From Burkholderiaceae bacterium (GTDB taxonomy: Bacteria; Pseudomonadota; Gammaproteobacteria; Burkholderiales; Burkholderiaceae_A): a stretch of 39,786 bases of DNA. Below are positions 8,219 to 17,360 of the stretch, one piece after another. The first letter of the stretch is position 1, and every line of letters begins with the position of its first letter. The stretch lies in the NCBI GenBank assembly GCA_018882795.1, contig VERJ01000015.1:1-39786 (forward strand). Reading direction: 5' to 3'. The notes beneath the pieces were generated by a model, which was given only the letters and a program-made list of their open reading frames with translations, made no database searches and was not told where the DNA came from. The position numbers and the translations under genes were made by a program.

Positions 8219-9022
8219 ATGACCCCCATGGACACCCATCCTCCGGGTCGATTCATGCCGCCAACGCTCGCGCTGGACTCGGCGCTGCTGTGCTCGGATA
8301 TTCATTTAAGTGATGATCGCCCGCAACTCACCAATGCGTTCACCGCGTGGCTGAGTCAACAGGCCAAGAAGGCGCAGCCAGATGCGATTCTGATTCTGGG
8401 CGATCTGTTTGATGCCTGGGTGGGGGACGATGCGACTTCTGCCACCGACAGCCCCATGGTGAACTCGGTGATCAACTGCCTCGCCGCAATCAGCGGGCGA
8501 GGCATCACGGTGGGCCTGATGCACGGCAACCGGGATTTTCTGATTGGAGAATCGTTTGCCCGCCAGTGTGACGCGACACTACTCGCGGATCCCAGCGTGC
8601 TGGCCATCGCCGGGGGCATGAGGATTGCGATCACCCACGGCGATCAGCTCTGCACCCAAGATACCGATTACCAACGCTTTCGCCAGCAGGTCCGCAGCGC
8701 CGCCTGGCAAAAAGAATTTCTTTCGCGGCCGCTACAGGAGCGGCTTGCTGTGGCAAAGGGTCTACGCGCGCAAAGCGAGATTGAAAAGGGCAGCAAGTCG
8801 ATGGCCATCATGGATGTCACGCTCAGCGATGCGGAGCTGCTGGTGGATCGTTTGCAGGCGGACTTATTGCTGCATGGCCATACTCACCGGCCAGGCTGCA
8901 CGTCCATGCCGAATGGGAAGCTGCGCTGGGTGTTGCCGGATTGGGATGTGGATGCCGATGGTGCCGTGATTCGCGGCGGCGGATTGTGGGCTGATGCGGA
9001 GGGTGTTCGGCCGGTTACGTAG
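8219..9022 (+). CDS. lpxH: UDP-2,3-diacylglucosamine pyrophosphohydrolase
   Basis: LpxH cleaves UDP-2,3-diacylglucosamine to lipid X and UMP in lipid A synthesis at the inner membrane face. The 267-aa product has the full metallophosphoesterase set: SDIHLSDD (DxH), GDLFDAWVGDD (GDxxD), HGNRDF (GNRD), THGD and HGHTHRP (GHTH). The family N-terminus aligns from about residue 18, so ATG 8228 or 8255 (MPPTLAL) are real alternatives to the ATG at 8219. The gene follows ppiB by 15 bp. Its TAG stop runs into a hairpin repeat that separates it from convergent cysE. Confidence 0.95.
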   Translation: MTPMDTHPPGRFMPPTLALDSALLCSDIHLSDDRPQLTNAFTAWLSQQAKKAQPDAILILGDLFDAWVGDDATSATDSPMVNSVINCLAAISGRGITVGLMHGNRDFLIGESFARQCDATLLADPSVLAIAGGMRIAITHGDQLCTQDTDYQRFRQQVRSAAWQKEFLSRPLQERLAVAKGLRAQSEIEKGSKSMAIMDVTLSDAELLVDRLQADLLLHGHTHRPGCTSMPNGKLRWVLPDWDVDADGAVIRGGGLWADAEGVRPVT

Positions 9023-9053
9023 TGGATCGCCACGCTTCGCTCGCGATGACGAG
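9022..9053. repeat. REP-like hairpin repeat, copy 1 (after lpxH)
   Basis: Read on the minus strand it runs GTCATCGCGAG, a short centre, then CGTGGCGATCCA. The outer arms ATCGC and GCGAT pair. It occupies the gap between the convergent lpxH and cysE genes and begins at the lpxH stop codon. The same flanks recur at 23551-23584 with a compensatory change in the stem. Repeats of this general look (GTCATTGCGAG...GCAATCC) are common intergenic palindromes in many bacteria. Confidence 0.75.
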
Positions 9054-9064
9054 ATGTCTGAAAT

Positions 9065-9745
9065 CTAGCGCGACTTCAGCCGTTCAATTTCTTCCCGCTG
9101 CTTTTTCAACTCATCCACCAGCTGATGCAGCACCACATCAACGGGGTCCTGCTGGCCCGGCATCACACCATAGGCGGCGAATCGCTCGCCCTCGGTTTGT
9201 CGCGCCATAGAGTCCGCGTATTGCTCATCCACGATACGTGCCGGAATGCCGATCACTGTGGCACCGGCGGGCACCGCCTTGACCACCACCGCATTCGAAC
9301 CAATGCGCGCGCCCTCCCCCACCGTGAATGGGCCAAGAACCTTGGCGCCTGCACCCACCACCACCCGTGATTCGAGGGTGGGATGGCGCTTACTGCCTTT
9401 CACGAGCGATGTGCCACCAAGGGTCACCCCCTGATAGATCGTGCAGTGATCCCCTATCTCGGTGGTCTCGCCAATCACCACACCCATGCCATGATCAATA
9501 AAGACACCGTGACCGAGCCGGGCACCAGGATGGATTTCAATACCGGTGAGCCAGCGGGAACCCATGGCCACAAATCGTGCAAACCATTTCAAGGGACCCA
9601 GGCCGGTTTGCCAAAAAAAATGTGCAAATCGATGCAGCCACAATGCATGTAGGCCGGGATAGGTGGTCAGCACCTCAAATGCCGTACGGGCCGCGGGATC
9701 GCGATCCAAAATGGCCCTGATGTCTTCTCGCAGCGTTGTGAACAT
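9065..9745 (-). CDS. cysE: Serine O-acetyltransferase
   Basis: The 226-aa enzyme acetylates L-serine with acetyl-CoA, the first step of cysteine synthesis. The N-terminal helical domain ([20 protein letters not shown]) is followed by left-handed beta-helix hexapeptide repeats. These include [39 protein letters not shown] and [20 protein letters not shown]. The His of [10 protein letters not shown] and the His of KRHPT are the conserved active-site positions. It is slightly shorter at the N-terminus than the E. coli enzyme (273 aa), as is usual for the short SAT class. It lies 12 bp downstream of trmJ and is probably co-transcribed with it. Confidence 0.95.
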   Translation of the reverse strand: MFTTLREDIRAILDRDPAARTAFEVLTTYPGLHALWLHRFAHFFWQTGLGPLKWFARFVAMGSRWLTGIEIHPGARLGHGVFIDHGMGVVIGETTEIGDHCTIYQGVTLGGTSLVKGSKRHPTLESRVVVGAGAKVLGPFTVGEGARIGSNAVVVKAVPAGATVIGIPARIVDEQYADSMARQTEGERFAAYGVMPGQQDPVDVVLHQLVDELKKQREEIERLKSR

Positions 9746-9757
9746 GGCGCAAGGGTA

Positions 9758-10564
9758 TCAGGAGCGGCGCTCAATTTCGGTGCAAAGCCCCCGAAGCATC
9801 TGGACTTCGTCTTCCCACATCTCTTTTCTTGCCAGCAGCCGCTTCAAGCGTTCCTCAAAACGCCCGGGCACGGCAGGATCCAGATAGCCGACCTTGATTG
9901 CGACCCGCACCAAATGATCATGTAGACCCATCACCGCATCGTGGGATGCGGGCCGGGCGGTCTCCCGGTTGTTGCCTATGCGCGGCCGCGCAGAGGTGTC
10001 AGACACCGTGCCTGAGACCTTTCCAGATCGGGCGGCTCTGCGCATGGCGTAAGCCACCACCTGCACGGCCTGTGACAGATTCAAGGAACTGAACTTCTCC
10101 TCCACATCCAGGCTGCAGACACGTCGGCAGGACAGCACCTGATCGTTGGTAAGCCCCGAGCGCTCCTGGCCAAATACAAAGGCTGCGCTGGCAGTCGCAT
10201 CACCATCAAGGTGCGATAGAAGCTCCTCGCAGGCCTGCTCCAGACTTAAACGCGGCGGCTCGAACTCACGCGCGCGCGCACTCAGGGCGCAGCTCCAGGT
10301 GGTCGGGGCGAGGGCCTGATCGAGCGTCGCCACGCGGGCATCGCCCAGGACCTGCGCTGCACCCGAGGACAGCGCCACCGCCTCCGCCCGTTGGGCGATT
10401 TTCTGGTCTTCAGGATCGACCAGCCAGAGCTCCCGAAAGCCCATCGCCTGCAGGGCACGGGCCGATGCGCCAACGTTGCCTGGATGGGTAGGTGCAATCA
10501 GCACGAACCGAATTCGCGCAAGCAGGGGTTGAATGGGCCTAAAATCCTCCATGGGCGCAATCAT
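9758..10564 (-). CDS. trmJ: tRNA (cytidine/uridine-2'-O-)-methyltransferase TrmJ, with an inserted palindromic element
   Basis: This 268-aa SPOUT-family enzyme 2'-O-methylates position 32 of tRNAs with SAM. The knot-fold motifs are visible: [15 protein letters not shown] (24-38), [12 protein letters not shown] (129-140) and [21 protein letters not shown] (156-176). A C-terminal helical dimerisation region ends the protein. Residues 182-190 (KVSGTVSDT) are encoded by a palindromic repeat at 9995-10019 that is also present in mutS and dnaE2. It falls in the linker between the catalytic and C-terminal domains, so activity is probably kept. A CAGGG box supports the start at 10564. trmJ diverges from suhB over only 35 bp. 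Confidence 0.93.
   Translation of the reverse strand: MIAPMEDFRPIQPLLARIRFVLIAPTHPGNVGASARALQAMGFRELWLVDPEDQKIAQRAEAVALSSGAAQVLGDARVATLDQALAPTTWSCALSARAREFEPPRLSLEQACEELLSHLDGDATASAAFVFGQERSGLTNDQVLSCRRVCSLDVEEKFSSLNLSQAVQVVAYAMRRAARSGKVSGTVSDTSARPRIGNNRETARPASHDAVMGLHDHLVRVAIKVGYLDPAVPGRFEERLKRLLARKEMWEDEVQMLRGLCTEIERRS
9995..10019 (+). repeat. VSDT palindromic element, half copy inside trmJ
   Basis: The 25 bp hold GGTGTCAGACACC (a 13-bp palindrome around one central base) followed by GTGCCTGAGACC. They match the last 25 bp of the 43-bp elements in mutS and dnaE2 except at the central base and one base near the end (plus a T/G difference shared with dnaE2). The leading palindrome and spacer of the full element are absent. 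Relative to the host gene it is in the opposite orientation, yet it still reads Val-Ser-Gly-Thr-Val-Ser-Asp-Thr in frame. Confidence 0.85.
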
Positions 10565-10599
10565 GCCCTGTTTTCTCCCGCTCCTTAAAAGACCCGACC

Positions 10600-11451
10600 A
10601 TGCATCCTTTGCTGAACACGGCAGTGAAAGCTGCCCGCCGCGCCGGCGCCATTATCAATCGCGCCAGTCTTGATATTGATCTGCTACGGGTAGGCCGCAA
10701 GGCCCCCAATGATTTTGTGACCGAGGTGGATCACGCTGCAGAGACTGCGATCATCGAGGTCTTATCCAAAGCTTATCCCGATCACGACTTTCTGGCCGAA
10801 GAGACTGGTACCGCCGGGGCACAGGTCAAGCGCGCCAGCCCCTCGGAGTATGTCTGGATCATTGATCCGCTGGATGGCACCACCAACTTCATTCACGGAT
10901 TTCCACAATACGCAGTCTCCATTGCACTTGCCTACCGCGGCCAGATCACCCAGGCCGTGGTCTATGACCCTGCACACAACGATCTATTTGTGGCCTCCAA
11001 GGGAAAGGGAGCAATGCTCAACGATCGGCGCATTCGTGTCTCGCAGCGCGACAAGCTTGAGGAGTCTTTGATTGGTACGGGGTTTCCATTTCGCAATTTT
11101 GAGAGCCTTGAGCTTTATGTCTCGATGTTCAAAGAGCTCACCCAGAAAACAGCAGGCCTGCGTCGGCCAGGAGCGGCCGCACTGGATCTGGCCTATGTTG
11201 CCTGCGGAAGATTGGATGGGTTTTTTGAGATGGGCCTCATGCCGTGGGATGCTGCCGCAGGCAGCCTGCTGATTACCGAGGCCGGCGGGCTGATCGGTGA
11301 TTTCAAGGGCGATACGGACTATCTCTTTCACGAAAATATTATTGGCGCCTCGCCCAAAATCTTCGGGCAACTGGTCTCCATGCTGTCGCGTTACGCGCTT
11401 CCCGAACCCAAAAAAGGGCTGGCAGTGAAGGCGCTCTACGACGGCCGATAA
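10600..11451 (+). CDS. suhB: Inositol-1-monophosphatase family protein (SuhB-like)
   Basis: The 283-aa Mg-dependent sugar-phosphate phosphatase has the metal ligands of the family: FLAEETG near residue 64, [15 protein letters not shown] near 87 and [15 protein letters not shown] near 218. In other proteobacteria SuhB also binds Nus factors in rRNA antitermination. This is known of the family, not shown here. Length is slightly above the E. coli protein (267 aa) because of a C-terminal tail. It is the first gene of a plus-strand run with mutS, with a 13-bp gap. Confidence 0.92.
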   Translation: MHPLLNTAVKAARRAGAIINRASLDIDLLRVGRKAPNDFVTEVDHAAETAIIEVLSKAYPDHDFLAEETGTAGAQVKRASPSEYVWIIDPLDGTTNFIHGFPQYAVSIALAYRGQITQAVVYDPAHNDLFVASKGKGAMLNDRRIRVSQRDKLEESLIGTGFPFRNFESLELYVSMFKELTQKTAGLRRPGAAALDLAYVACGRLDGFFEMGLMPWDAAAGSLLITEAGGLIGDFKGDTDYLFHENIIGASPKIFGQLVSMLSRYALPEPKKGLAVKALYDGR

Positions 11452-11464
11452 AACCAGAGCGGCG

Positions 11465-13957
11465 ATGAACACCAGTAGCCAGCACACGCCGATGATGCGC
11501 CAGTATCTGGCAGTCAAGGCAGAGTATTCCGACATGCTGGTCTTTTATCGCATGGGCGATTTCTATGAATTGTTTTTTGAAGACGCCCAGACTGCAGCAA
11601 AACTCCTGGGCATTACGCTCACCACGCGCGGTCAGAGTGCGGGCATACCGGTCACCATGGCAGGCGTACCCTTTCATGCCGCAGAAGGCTATCTCGCGCG
11701 CCTCGTGGCCAAGGGCCACTCGGTCGCGATTTGTGAGCAGATTGGCGATCCGGCCACCGCCAAGGGACCAGTGGAGCGCAAGGTGGTCCGGGTCATTACA
11801 CCGGGTACGCTGAATGAAGCCGGATTGATTCCGGATCGGGCCCAGGCCTGGTGCGCGGCGGTGGAGACCGAAGGCCAACGCTGCGCGATCGCCTGGTGCG
11901 ACGTCGCCAGCGGCGAACTCTACTGGACCGAAATCGAATCGAAGAAGGTGTCAGGCACCGGCGTGGTGTCTGACACCGTGCCGGACACCTCGTGGATTTC
12001 ACTGCTCTCACAAATCGGGCCCGCAGAGATTCTCATCAATGAGACATCTCCGCTTCGCCAGCACGGTCAACAACTGCCGGGAATCGTTGCCCTGCGGCCC
12101 GCCTGGGAGTTCGATGCAGGACGCGGCACCGAGCTGCTGAAACAACGGCTTAAAGTGATGTCGCTTGCCGCCTATGAGTTGGATCAGGCCACGCTGGCCC
12201 TGCGCGCGATCGCCGCACTAATTCTTTATGCAGAGAAAAGCCAAGGCCGCGCACTGACGCATCTGCAATCCCCCCAGCAATACCGCAGCGATGAACAGCT
12301 GGTGATTGATCCCGTGGCAAGACGCACACTGGAGCTGGTCTCACCGCTTTTTTCTGACAGCAACACCGTGACACTGCTCTCCACCCTGGATCGCTGCATC
12401 ACCGCAGCGGGCAGCCGAAAGCTGAGGCAATGGGTGCTCGCCCCCCTGCGCCACAACCGGGCCCTCGCCCCACGCCAGGAGTCGGTGTGCTGGTTTCATC
12501 GGGCTGAGCGCGACAGCGGCAAGGTGTCGCAGCTGCGCAGCCTCTTAGAAAAAATTTCTGATATTGGCCGTATCGCAGGCCGCATTAGTCTGCGCAATGT
12601 CCGTCCTCGGGAATGTCTGGCACTGAAACAGTCACTGGCTGAATTTTCCCGCATCCATGCCCTGCTCTCCGAAAAAGACGCTGCCGCGCTGGTGGACCAA
12701 TGCGCGAAAGCATTGCAGCCCGAATCGGCCCAAGACTGTTTCAACATGCTGGATGCTGCCATTGATGATCAATGCAGTCTGCAGATCCGCGATGGTGGGG
12801 TGATTAAAAAAGGGTTTGATGCCGAGCTGGATGAATACCGCAGCTTGCAGCAAGACAGTGGCGCTTTTCTATTGGACATGGAGGCCCGGGAGCGTGAGCG
12901 TACTGGTATTAACAACCTGAAGGTTGGGTTCAATGCAGTGCATGGCTATTACATCGAGATCACGGCCGGACAGCTCTCGAAAACACCCGATGATTATCAG
13001 CGGCGGCAGACCCTGAAAAACGCCGAACGCTTCATCACACCCGAACTCAAGGCGTTCGAGGAAAAGGCCCTCTCGGCCAATGAGCGGGCCCTTGCCCGCG
13101 AGCGGCAGCTCTTTGATGCGTTGATGGCACAACTGGATGCGTATGTGCCAACACTGCAGGTCGCTGCCGATGCATTGGCGCAACTGGATGTGCTGGCAAG
13201 TCTGGCCACACTGATGGCACAGGATCGTTGGATCATGCCCGAGCTCTCCGATACTGCAGAAATCTCGATTACCGAAGGCCGTCATCCCATGCTGGCCCTG
13301 CAGATGCCGGACTTCACACCCAACAGCACCGCGCTTGATACACAGCACCGCATGCAGGTGATCACCGGACCGAATATGGGCGGTAAATCCACCTATATGC
13401 GCCAGGTGGCCCTGATCACGGTGCTTGCGCGCATCGGTGCGCCTGTCCCGGCCAATGCGGCAAGGATCGGCGAACTCGACCGCATCTTCACGCGGATTGG
13501 GGCAGCAGACGATCTGGCCGGTGGCCGCTCCACCTTTATGGTGGAGATGACCGAAGCCGCGATGATTCTGCATCAGGCCACTGATCGAAGCCTGGTGCTG
13601 ATGGATGAAATCGGCAGGGGCACATCCACCTCCGACGGGCTGGCACTGGCCTGGGCGATTGCGCAATCACTGGCGGAACAGAATCGTTGCCTCACACTCT
13701 TTGCAACCCATTACTTCGAGCTTACGGCGCTGGAAAAAGCAGCCGAGGGCATTGTTAATGTTCATGTGGGGGCCGTAGAACATGAGCACAGCCTGGTGTT
13801 TCTACATCAGGTCGAGCCCGGACCGGCAAGCCGCAGCTTCGGCATTCAGGTGGCCAGGCTTGCGGGGTTGCCCGAAGATGTCATGAAGCTGGCCAATGAC
13901 AAGCAGGTACAGTTCAGTCAGCCCATCAACAACAAACCGCAGCTTTCACTTTTTTAA
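11465..13957 (+). CDS. mutS: DNA mismatch repair protein MutS, ending at its clamp-binding motif and carrying a palindromic insert
   Basis: The 830-aa MutS recognises mismatches and starts methyl-directed repair. Seen are the mismatch-reading Phe-x-Glu in GDFYELFF (near residue 37), the connector domain, the lever/clamp helices, the ABC ATPase Walker [12 protein letters not shown] (about 635) and signature/Walker [14 protein letters not shown] and [13 protein letters not shown]. Residues about 161-175 ([14 protein letters not shown]) come from a 43-bp palindromic repeat and fall in a connector-domain loop. The protein stops right after QLSLF, a beta-clamp motif. The C-terminal tetramerisation segment of about 35 residues found in E. 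coli MutS is missing. Met10 ([12 protein letters not shown]) is an alternative start. Confidence 0.97.
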   Translation: MNTSSQHTPMMRQYLAVKAEYSDMLVFYRMGDFYELFFEDAQTAAKLLGITLTTRGQSAGIPVTMAGVPFHAAEGYLARLVAKGHSVAICEQIGDPATAKGPVERKVVRVITPGTLNEAGLIPDRAQAWCAAVETEGQRCAIAWCDVASGELYWTEIESKKVSGTGVVSDTVPDTSWISLLSQIGPAEILINETSPLRQHGQQLPGIVALRPAWEFDAGRGTELLKQRLKVMSLAAYELDQATLALRAIAALILYAEKSQGRALTHLQSPQQYRSDEQLVIDPVARRTLELVSPLFSDSNTVTLLSTLDRCITAAGSRKLRQWVLAPLRHNRALAPRQESVCWFHRAERDSGKVSQLRSLLEKISDIGRIAGRISLRNVRPRECLALKQSLAEFSRIHALLSEKDAAALVDQCAKALQPESAQDCFNMLDAAIDDQCSLQIRDGGVIKKGFDAELDEYRSLQQDSGAFLLDMEARERERTGINNLKVGFNAVHGYYIEITAGQLSKTPDDYQRRQTLKNAERFITPELKAFEEKALSANERALARERQLFDALMAQLDAYVPTLQVAADALAQLDVLASLATLMAQDRWIMPELSDTAEISITEGRHPMLALQMPDFTPNSTALDTQHRMQVITGPNMGGKSTYMRQVALITVLARIGAPVPANAARIGELDRIFTRIGAADDLAGGRSTFMVEMTEAAMILHQATDRSLVLMDEIGRGTSTSDGLALAWAIAQSLAEQNRCLTLFATHYFELTALEKAAEGIVNVHVGAVEHEHSLVFLHQVEPGPASRSFGIQVARLAGLPEDVMKLANDKQVQFSQPINNKPQLSLF
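11947..11989 (+). repeat. VSDT palindromic element, full 43-bp copy inside mutS
   Basis: Order: palindrome A GGTGTCAGGCACC, spacer GGCGT, palindrome B GGTGTCTGACACC, arm C GTGCCGGACACC. Arm A is the reverse complement of arm C except at one position, so the whole can fold into a long hairpin around B. The dnaE2 element at 36274-36316 has the same length and order. The reading frame gives [14 protein letters not shown]. Aligned from memory against E. coli MutS, the flanking residues (TEIESK and WISLLSQ) join well without it. Confidence 0.9.
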
Positions 13958-13958
13958 T

Positions 13959-15152
13959 ATGCCTGCAAGCCATACGCCACGGCCCAAACCACATGAGCCA
14001 GTCGCCTGGCTTGGTGGACTGACACCAAAACAGTTCATGTCGCGGCACTGGCAAAAGCGGCCGCTGCTCGTGCGCCAGGCTTTTTCAAACTTCAAGCCCC
14101 CCGTAAGCATCGCAGAGGTATTCGATCTTTGTGAAAATGAACTCGCCCAATCCCGACTGGTCAAGAAGGGACCCACCCGGGGAAGGGACGCAAATACCCG
14201 TTGGTCTCTTGCCCACGGGCCTTTCTACAAAAATAAAATTCCGAAACTCTCCGATCCGAATTGGACGGTGCTCGTGCAGCAGGTCAACACCCTGCTGCCT
14301 GCTGCCGATCGATTCATGGATGCATTCCGATTCATTCCCGAGGCCAGACTCGATGATCTGATGATCAGCGTCGCAGGACCCGAGGGCGGCATTGGTGCGC
14401 ATGTGGATTCCTATGATGTGTTTTTAATCCAGGCCACAGGGCGGCGGCGCTGGGAGATCGCTGAGAATTTCGATCCAACATTAGAGCCCGATGTACCCCT
14501 GAAAATTCTGCAATCTTTTCGTGCAGAAAACGACTGGATCCTGGAGCCCGGAGACCTGTTGTACCTCCCACCCAATGTCGCCCACCGAGGCACCGCGGTG
14601 GGTCCAGGCTGCATGACGTGGTCGGTCGGCTTTCGGGCACCAGGCCTGATTGCCTTGGCCGATCAGGCCTGGAGCAGACATCTGGACAAGTTGACCGATA
14701 CTGAGTGGGCCGACCCCTGGCTCGGTGCCACCGAACATCCAGGGAAGATTCCTGACAGACTTCTCGACGCATTGGCCAGCAGGGTCTTGCGCAGCCTCCC
14801 TGGCCGAAAGGCCGTAGAGGCCGCTGTCGCCCAGGTGCTCAGCGAACCCGCGCCAGCAGCGGTGTTCGATCTGCCCAAAAGACCATTGAGTGAAGTGAGT
14901 TTTCGGACCCGGGCCTGCCAGCGGGGGCTTCGGCTGTCCCCCGCAAGTCGATTGCTGTATTCCGAGAACCGGTTTTTTATGAACGGAGAATGCATCTCGC
15001 CCCCCTCCCGAAAGGCCTCAAGGCATATCCTTGCGGGTCTGGCTGATCGACGCGGCCTGTCCGCACCCGATGTGGAGCGCGGATGCCATGATCCAGAACT
15101 GATGTCCCTGCTGTATCAAATGTATCGGGACGGCTGGATCGTTTATCATTAG
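13959..15152 (+). CDS. roxA: JmjC/cupin-4 2-oxoglutarate oxygenase, RoxA (YcfD)-like
   Basis: The 397-aa product starts at ATG 13959, one base after the mutS stop. It belongs to the cupin-4/JmjC group, whose characterised member YcfD/RoxA hydroxylates an arginine of ribosomal protein L16 using Fe(II), O2 and 2-oxoglutarate. The Fe triad is visible as H148 and D150 (GIGAHVDSYDVF) and H209 (PPNVAHRG). The N-terminal GLTPKQFMSRHWQKRPLL and the C-terminal winged-helix-like part (MSLLYQMYRDGWIVYH) also match. The target in this organism is inferred. It is probably expressed from the suhB-mutS transcript. Confidence 0.88.
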   Translation: MPASHTPRPKPHEPVAWLGGLTPKQFMSRHWQKRPLLVRQAFSNFKPPVSIAEVFDLCENELAQSRLVKKGPTRGRDANTRWSLAHGPFYKNKIPKLSDPNWTVLVQQVNTLLPAADRFMDAFRFIPEARLDDLMISVAGPEGGIGAHVDSYDVFLIQATGRRRWEIAENFDPTLEPDVPLKILQSFRAENDWILEPGDLLYLPPNVAHRGTAVGPGCMTWSVGFRAPGLIALADQAWSRHLDKLTDTEWADPWLGATEHPGKIPDRLLDALASRVLRSLPGRKAVEAAVAQVLSEPAPAAVFDLPKRPLSEVSFRTRACQRGLRLSPASRLLYSENRFFMNGECISPPSRKASRHILAGLADRRGLSAPDVERGCHDPELMSLLYQMYRDGWIVYH

Positions 15153-15224
15153 AGGGTTTTCCAGGGGCTCGCTCCCGGGGAAGCGTTAACTCCTCATGTC
15201 ATTTTTACCTTAAGGAAATAAAAA

Positions 15225-15395
15225 ATGCAGAAGTCACTTCTCGCAGCCATGATCCTGGCACTCGGCGTTGTTGCTTGCGGCAAGAAACAAGAAGCTGCCG
15301 CTCCTGCTCCCGCTCCTGCGGCTGAGCAAAAGCCTGCTGATGCAGCACCCGCTGCTCCTGCTGCTGCTCCTGCTGCAGAGCCTGCCAAGAAGTAA
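15225..15395 (+). CDS. Small Ala/Pro-rich lipoprotein
   Basis: A 56-aa product starts at ATG 15225, 8 nt after an AAGGA box. MQKSLLAAMILALGVVACGK is a lipoprotein signal with Cys18 as the acylated residue. The mature part is a 38-residue low-complexity tail rich in Ala, Pro, Glu and Lys (for example AAAPAPAPAAEQKPADAA), built from near-repeats of GCTGCTCCTGCT. Such tails are flexible envelope tethers. No partner can be named. The GC-rich repeats make false minus-strand reading frames in the same place. A strong terminator follows 22 bp after the stop, and the leader of about 70 bp upstream could hold its own promoter. Confidence 0.82.
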   Translation: MQKSLLAAMILALGVVACGKKQEAAAPAPAPAAEQKPADAAPAAPAAAPAAEPAKK

Positions 15396-15417
15396 TTCCT
15401 GGCGCATCATCTGATGC

Positions 15418-15451
15418 AAAAAACGCCGACAAGAAATTGTCGGCGTTTTTT
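15418..15451. terminator. Bidirectional intrinsic terminator
   Basis: A perfect 15-bp inverted repeat surrounds a GAAA loop: AAAAAACGCCGACAA (15418-15432) pairs with TTGTCGGCGTTTTTT (15437-15451). A GC core with A and T tracts on the two sides lets it work on both strands. It ends the plus-strand suhB-mutS-roxA-lipoprotein run, and also the minus-strand dapA-bamC-metallohydrolase run, whose last stop is at 15468. Confidence 0.95.
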
Positions 15452-15467
15452 ATTTCAGCAATCATTA

Positions 15468-16247
15468 TCAATCAAGCGTAATCCAAGGCACACCGACGGT
15501 CTGCGAAGCAATGGTGCACTGAACGGCGGATGCCAGCACCGCGGAAAATGCCTCGGCTACCAAGATGGGCTGATTATTGTTTTGACTCAAATGCGCTGCC
15601 ACCACATGCTGCAGCCGAGACTGATCAATAGCCGAAAGCAATGCTGCAGAGGCTGCATTCGATAAGTGACCGAAGGGTCCAGCGATACGCTGCTTCAGAC
15701 GTTCTGGGTAATCACTGCTGGCAAGCAATGCCTCGTCATGATTGGCCTCCAGAAATAAGGCATCCACACCACTGAGCATCGTTTCAATATGCGGTGTTGA
15801 GCGTCCGACATCGGTCAGCACGCCCAGACGCCTCCCCCCACTTGCCACCACCAACTGCACTGGCTCGCGGGCGTCGTGCGGCACCGGATAGCAGTGCAGC
15901 GTCAACGCCCCTATGGGCAACACTGCATGGCTGTCGACCTCAATCACCCGCACATCAGCCCAGAATCCATCGGCCTGGGCGCAGACCGTGCCGTGTGAGG
16001 CCAGCACAGGAATCTCTGCATGACGGGCCAGGCGTGCAACACCACCAATATGGTCCTGATGTTCATGTGTGACAAAGATGGCATCAAGATCCGAGGGCGC
16101 AAGCCCCCGATCTTGGAGCCTGCGGCAGACCTCTTTCAAGGGCAGCCCGCAATCGATCAGAAGTCGAGTGGGGTCTCCCCCCGAGGCGGCGGATTCCACC
16201 ACCAGCGCATTGCCCTCGCTGCCACTGGAAAGACTGGTAAAGCGCAA
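15468..16247 (-). CDS. MBL-fold metallo-hydrolase, YycJ/WalJ-like
   Basis: The 259-aa protein opens with FTSLSSGSEGNALVVES and carries the metallo-beta-lactamase motif THEHQDHIGG (HxHxDH) near residue 60. Later come VPHDAREPV, GVLTDVGRST and FLEANHDEALL, the pattern of the YycJ/WalJ branch. Relatives in Firmicutes are nucleases or DNA-processing enzymes linked to WalKR. In proteobacteria the role is not defined. Its start abuts the bamC stop (16248/16247), so it is translated as the last gene of the dapA-bamC unit. The bidirectional terminator follows. Confidence 0.88.
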   Translation of the reverse strand: MRFTSLSSGSEGNALVVESAASGGDPTRLLIDCGLPLKEVCRRLQDRGLAPSDLDAIFVTHEHQDHIGGVARLARHAEIPVLASHGTVCAQADGFWADVRVIEVDSHAVLPIGALTLHCYPVPHDAREPVQLVVASGGRRLGVLTDVGRSTPHIETMLSGVDALFLEANHDEALLASSDYPERLKQRIAGPFGHLSNAASAALLSAIDQSRLQHVVAAHLSQNNNQPILVAEAFSAVLASAVQCTIASQTVGVPWITLD

Positions 16248-17360
16248 CTACTTCAACTGTTCAAAAAGCACCGACAGCATGCGCTGAGCATTGACATCGT
16301 TGGTCGGCTTACCAGCCTTGTCCAGGACCGACACGCGGGATGCGGTCATGCCATTGGCGACCACATTGATCCGATAAGTCTCTGCAGTCTCCCGGGTGGG
16401 GCCTGAGGAGAACAGATTGGAAAAGAATCCCTTTTTCTCTGTCTTCTCTGCGGTGGGGTCTCGATAACGGACAAAGAACATGCCCTTGGCACGATCCCGA
16501 TCCTCGACGGTGAAGCCAAGCCGATCAATCGCCACACCGACCCGGCGCCAAGCACGATCAAAAGGCTCCGAAATCTCGATGGAAGATGACTCGCCAGTCC
16601 TCACAACCTGCGCCTTAGCTGCTGGGGCTGCGGACTGCGCCATCAGGGTCTGGGCACGCGACTGATCCGCGCCAAGCCGCAGCATCAGTCTGCGAATGAA
16701 ATCGGCCTCTAGATCGCGATCAGGAGGACGGTTGGTCCAGGTGGATTTGAAATCAATCCCCGATGTGGTTGCGATTTCTACCACACCCCGATGCGAAATC
16801 ACGATCTCGGTCTGGATATCTCCAATACGATCAAGACGGGTGCGGAATTTATCGCGCTCGCCGGTGTCGTAGAGCCGATCAAAAACCTTACCCAGCGTGC
16901 GGCGGATGATGTCCTCGGGTATCTTGGCCCGGTTCTCCGCCCACTCGGTCTCCAGGATGCCGGTCTCGGGATTTTCAATCGCCAACACAAATCCGTTATC
17001 CAGCCAGAACTGACGGACAACCGGCCAGAGTTTTTCAACAGGCTGCTCAACGATCAAGACCCGTTGATCGCCCTGACGCTCAATGCGCATGCCTGAAACC
17101 GCGGGCAACACCGATGAACCGGCAGACTTACGCGGCTCAAGACGGCTGCGATCAAATTCGGACCGACTTGCGGTACCCGAAGAAGGCACAGCAAAACGAT
17201 CATCCTGGCCTGGCGCGATCAAATCAGGGGGCACCTCCAGAGGTTTGGCGCGATCCGCTGACTTATAGTCGACTTCATTTTTGGTGATGCTCTCGCAGCC
17301 CACCAGCAGGCCTGCAGAAAATAACGCTACCGATAACGCAAAAAGTCGAGCCCGGATCAT
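16248..17360 (-). CDS. bamC: Outer membrane assembly lipoprotein BamC
   Basis: The 370-aa lipoprotein is part of the Bam complex that inserts beta-barrel proteins in the outer membrane. The signal [20 protein letters not shown] ends in lipobox LVGC with Cys22 acylated. The unstructured N-terminal segment [20 protein letters not shown] is the stretch that contacts BamD in E. coli. Two helix-grip domains follow (about 90-205 and 250-370), with [20 protein letters not shown] in the first. It starts inside the dapA stop (ATGA, 4-nt overlap), the same dapA-bamC order as in E. coli. Confidence 0.94.
   Translation of the reverse strand: MIRARLFALSVALFSAGLLVGCESITKNEVDYKSADRAKPLEVPPDLIAPGQDDRFAVPSSGTASRSEFDRSRLEPRKSAGSSVLPAVSGMRIERQGDQRVLIVEQPVEKLWPVVRQFWLDNGFVLAIENPETGILETEWAENRAKIPEDIIRRTLGKVFDRLYDTGERDKFRTRLDRIGDIQTEIVISHRGVVEIATTSGIDFKSTWTNRPPDRDLEADFIRRLMLRLGADQSRAQTLMAQSAAPAAKAQVVRTGESSSIEISEPFDRAWRRVGVAIDRLGFTVEDRDRAKGMFFVRYRDPTAEKTEKKGFFSNLFSSGPTRETAETYRINVVANGMTASRVSVLDKAGKPTNDVNAQRMLSVLFEQLK

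Noticed and set aside
12869..13666. 265-codon minus-strand frame
   Set aside because: Shadow of mutS with no motif or ribosome site.
15205..15471. Minus-strand Ala/Gly/Ser/Gln-rich frames
   Set aside because: They come from the repeats that code for the plus-strand lipoprotein tail; the plus frame has a lipobox and ribosome site.
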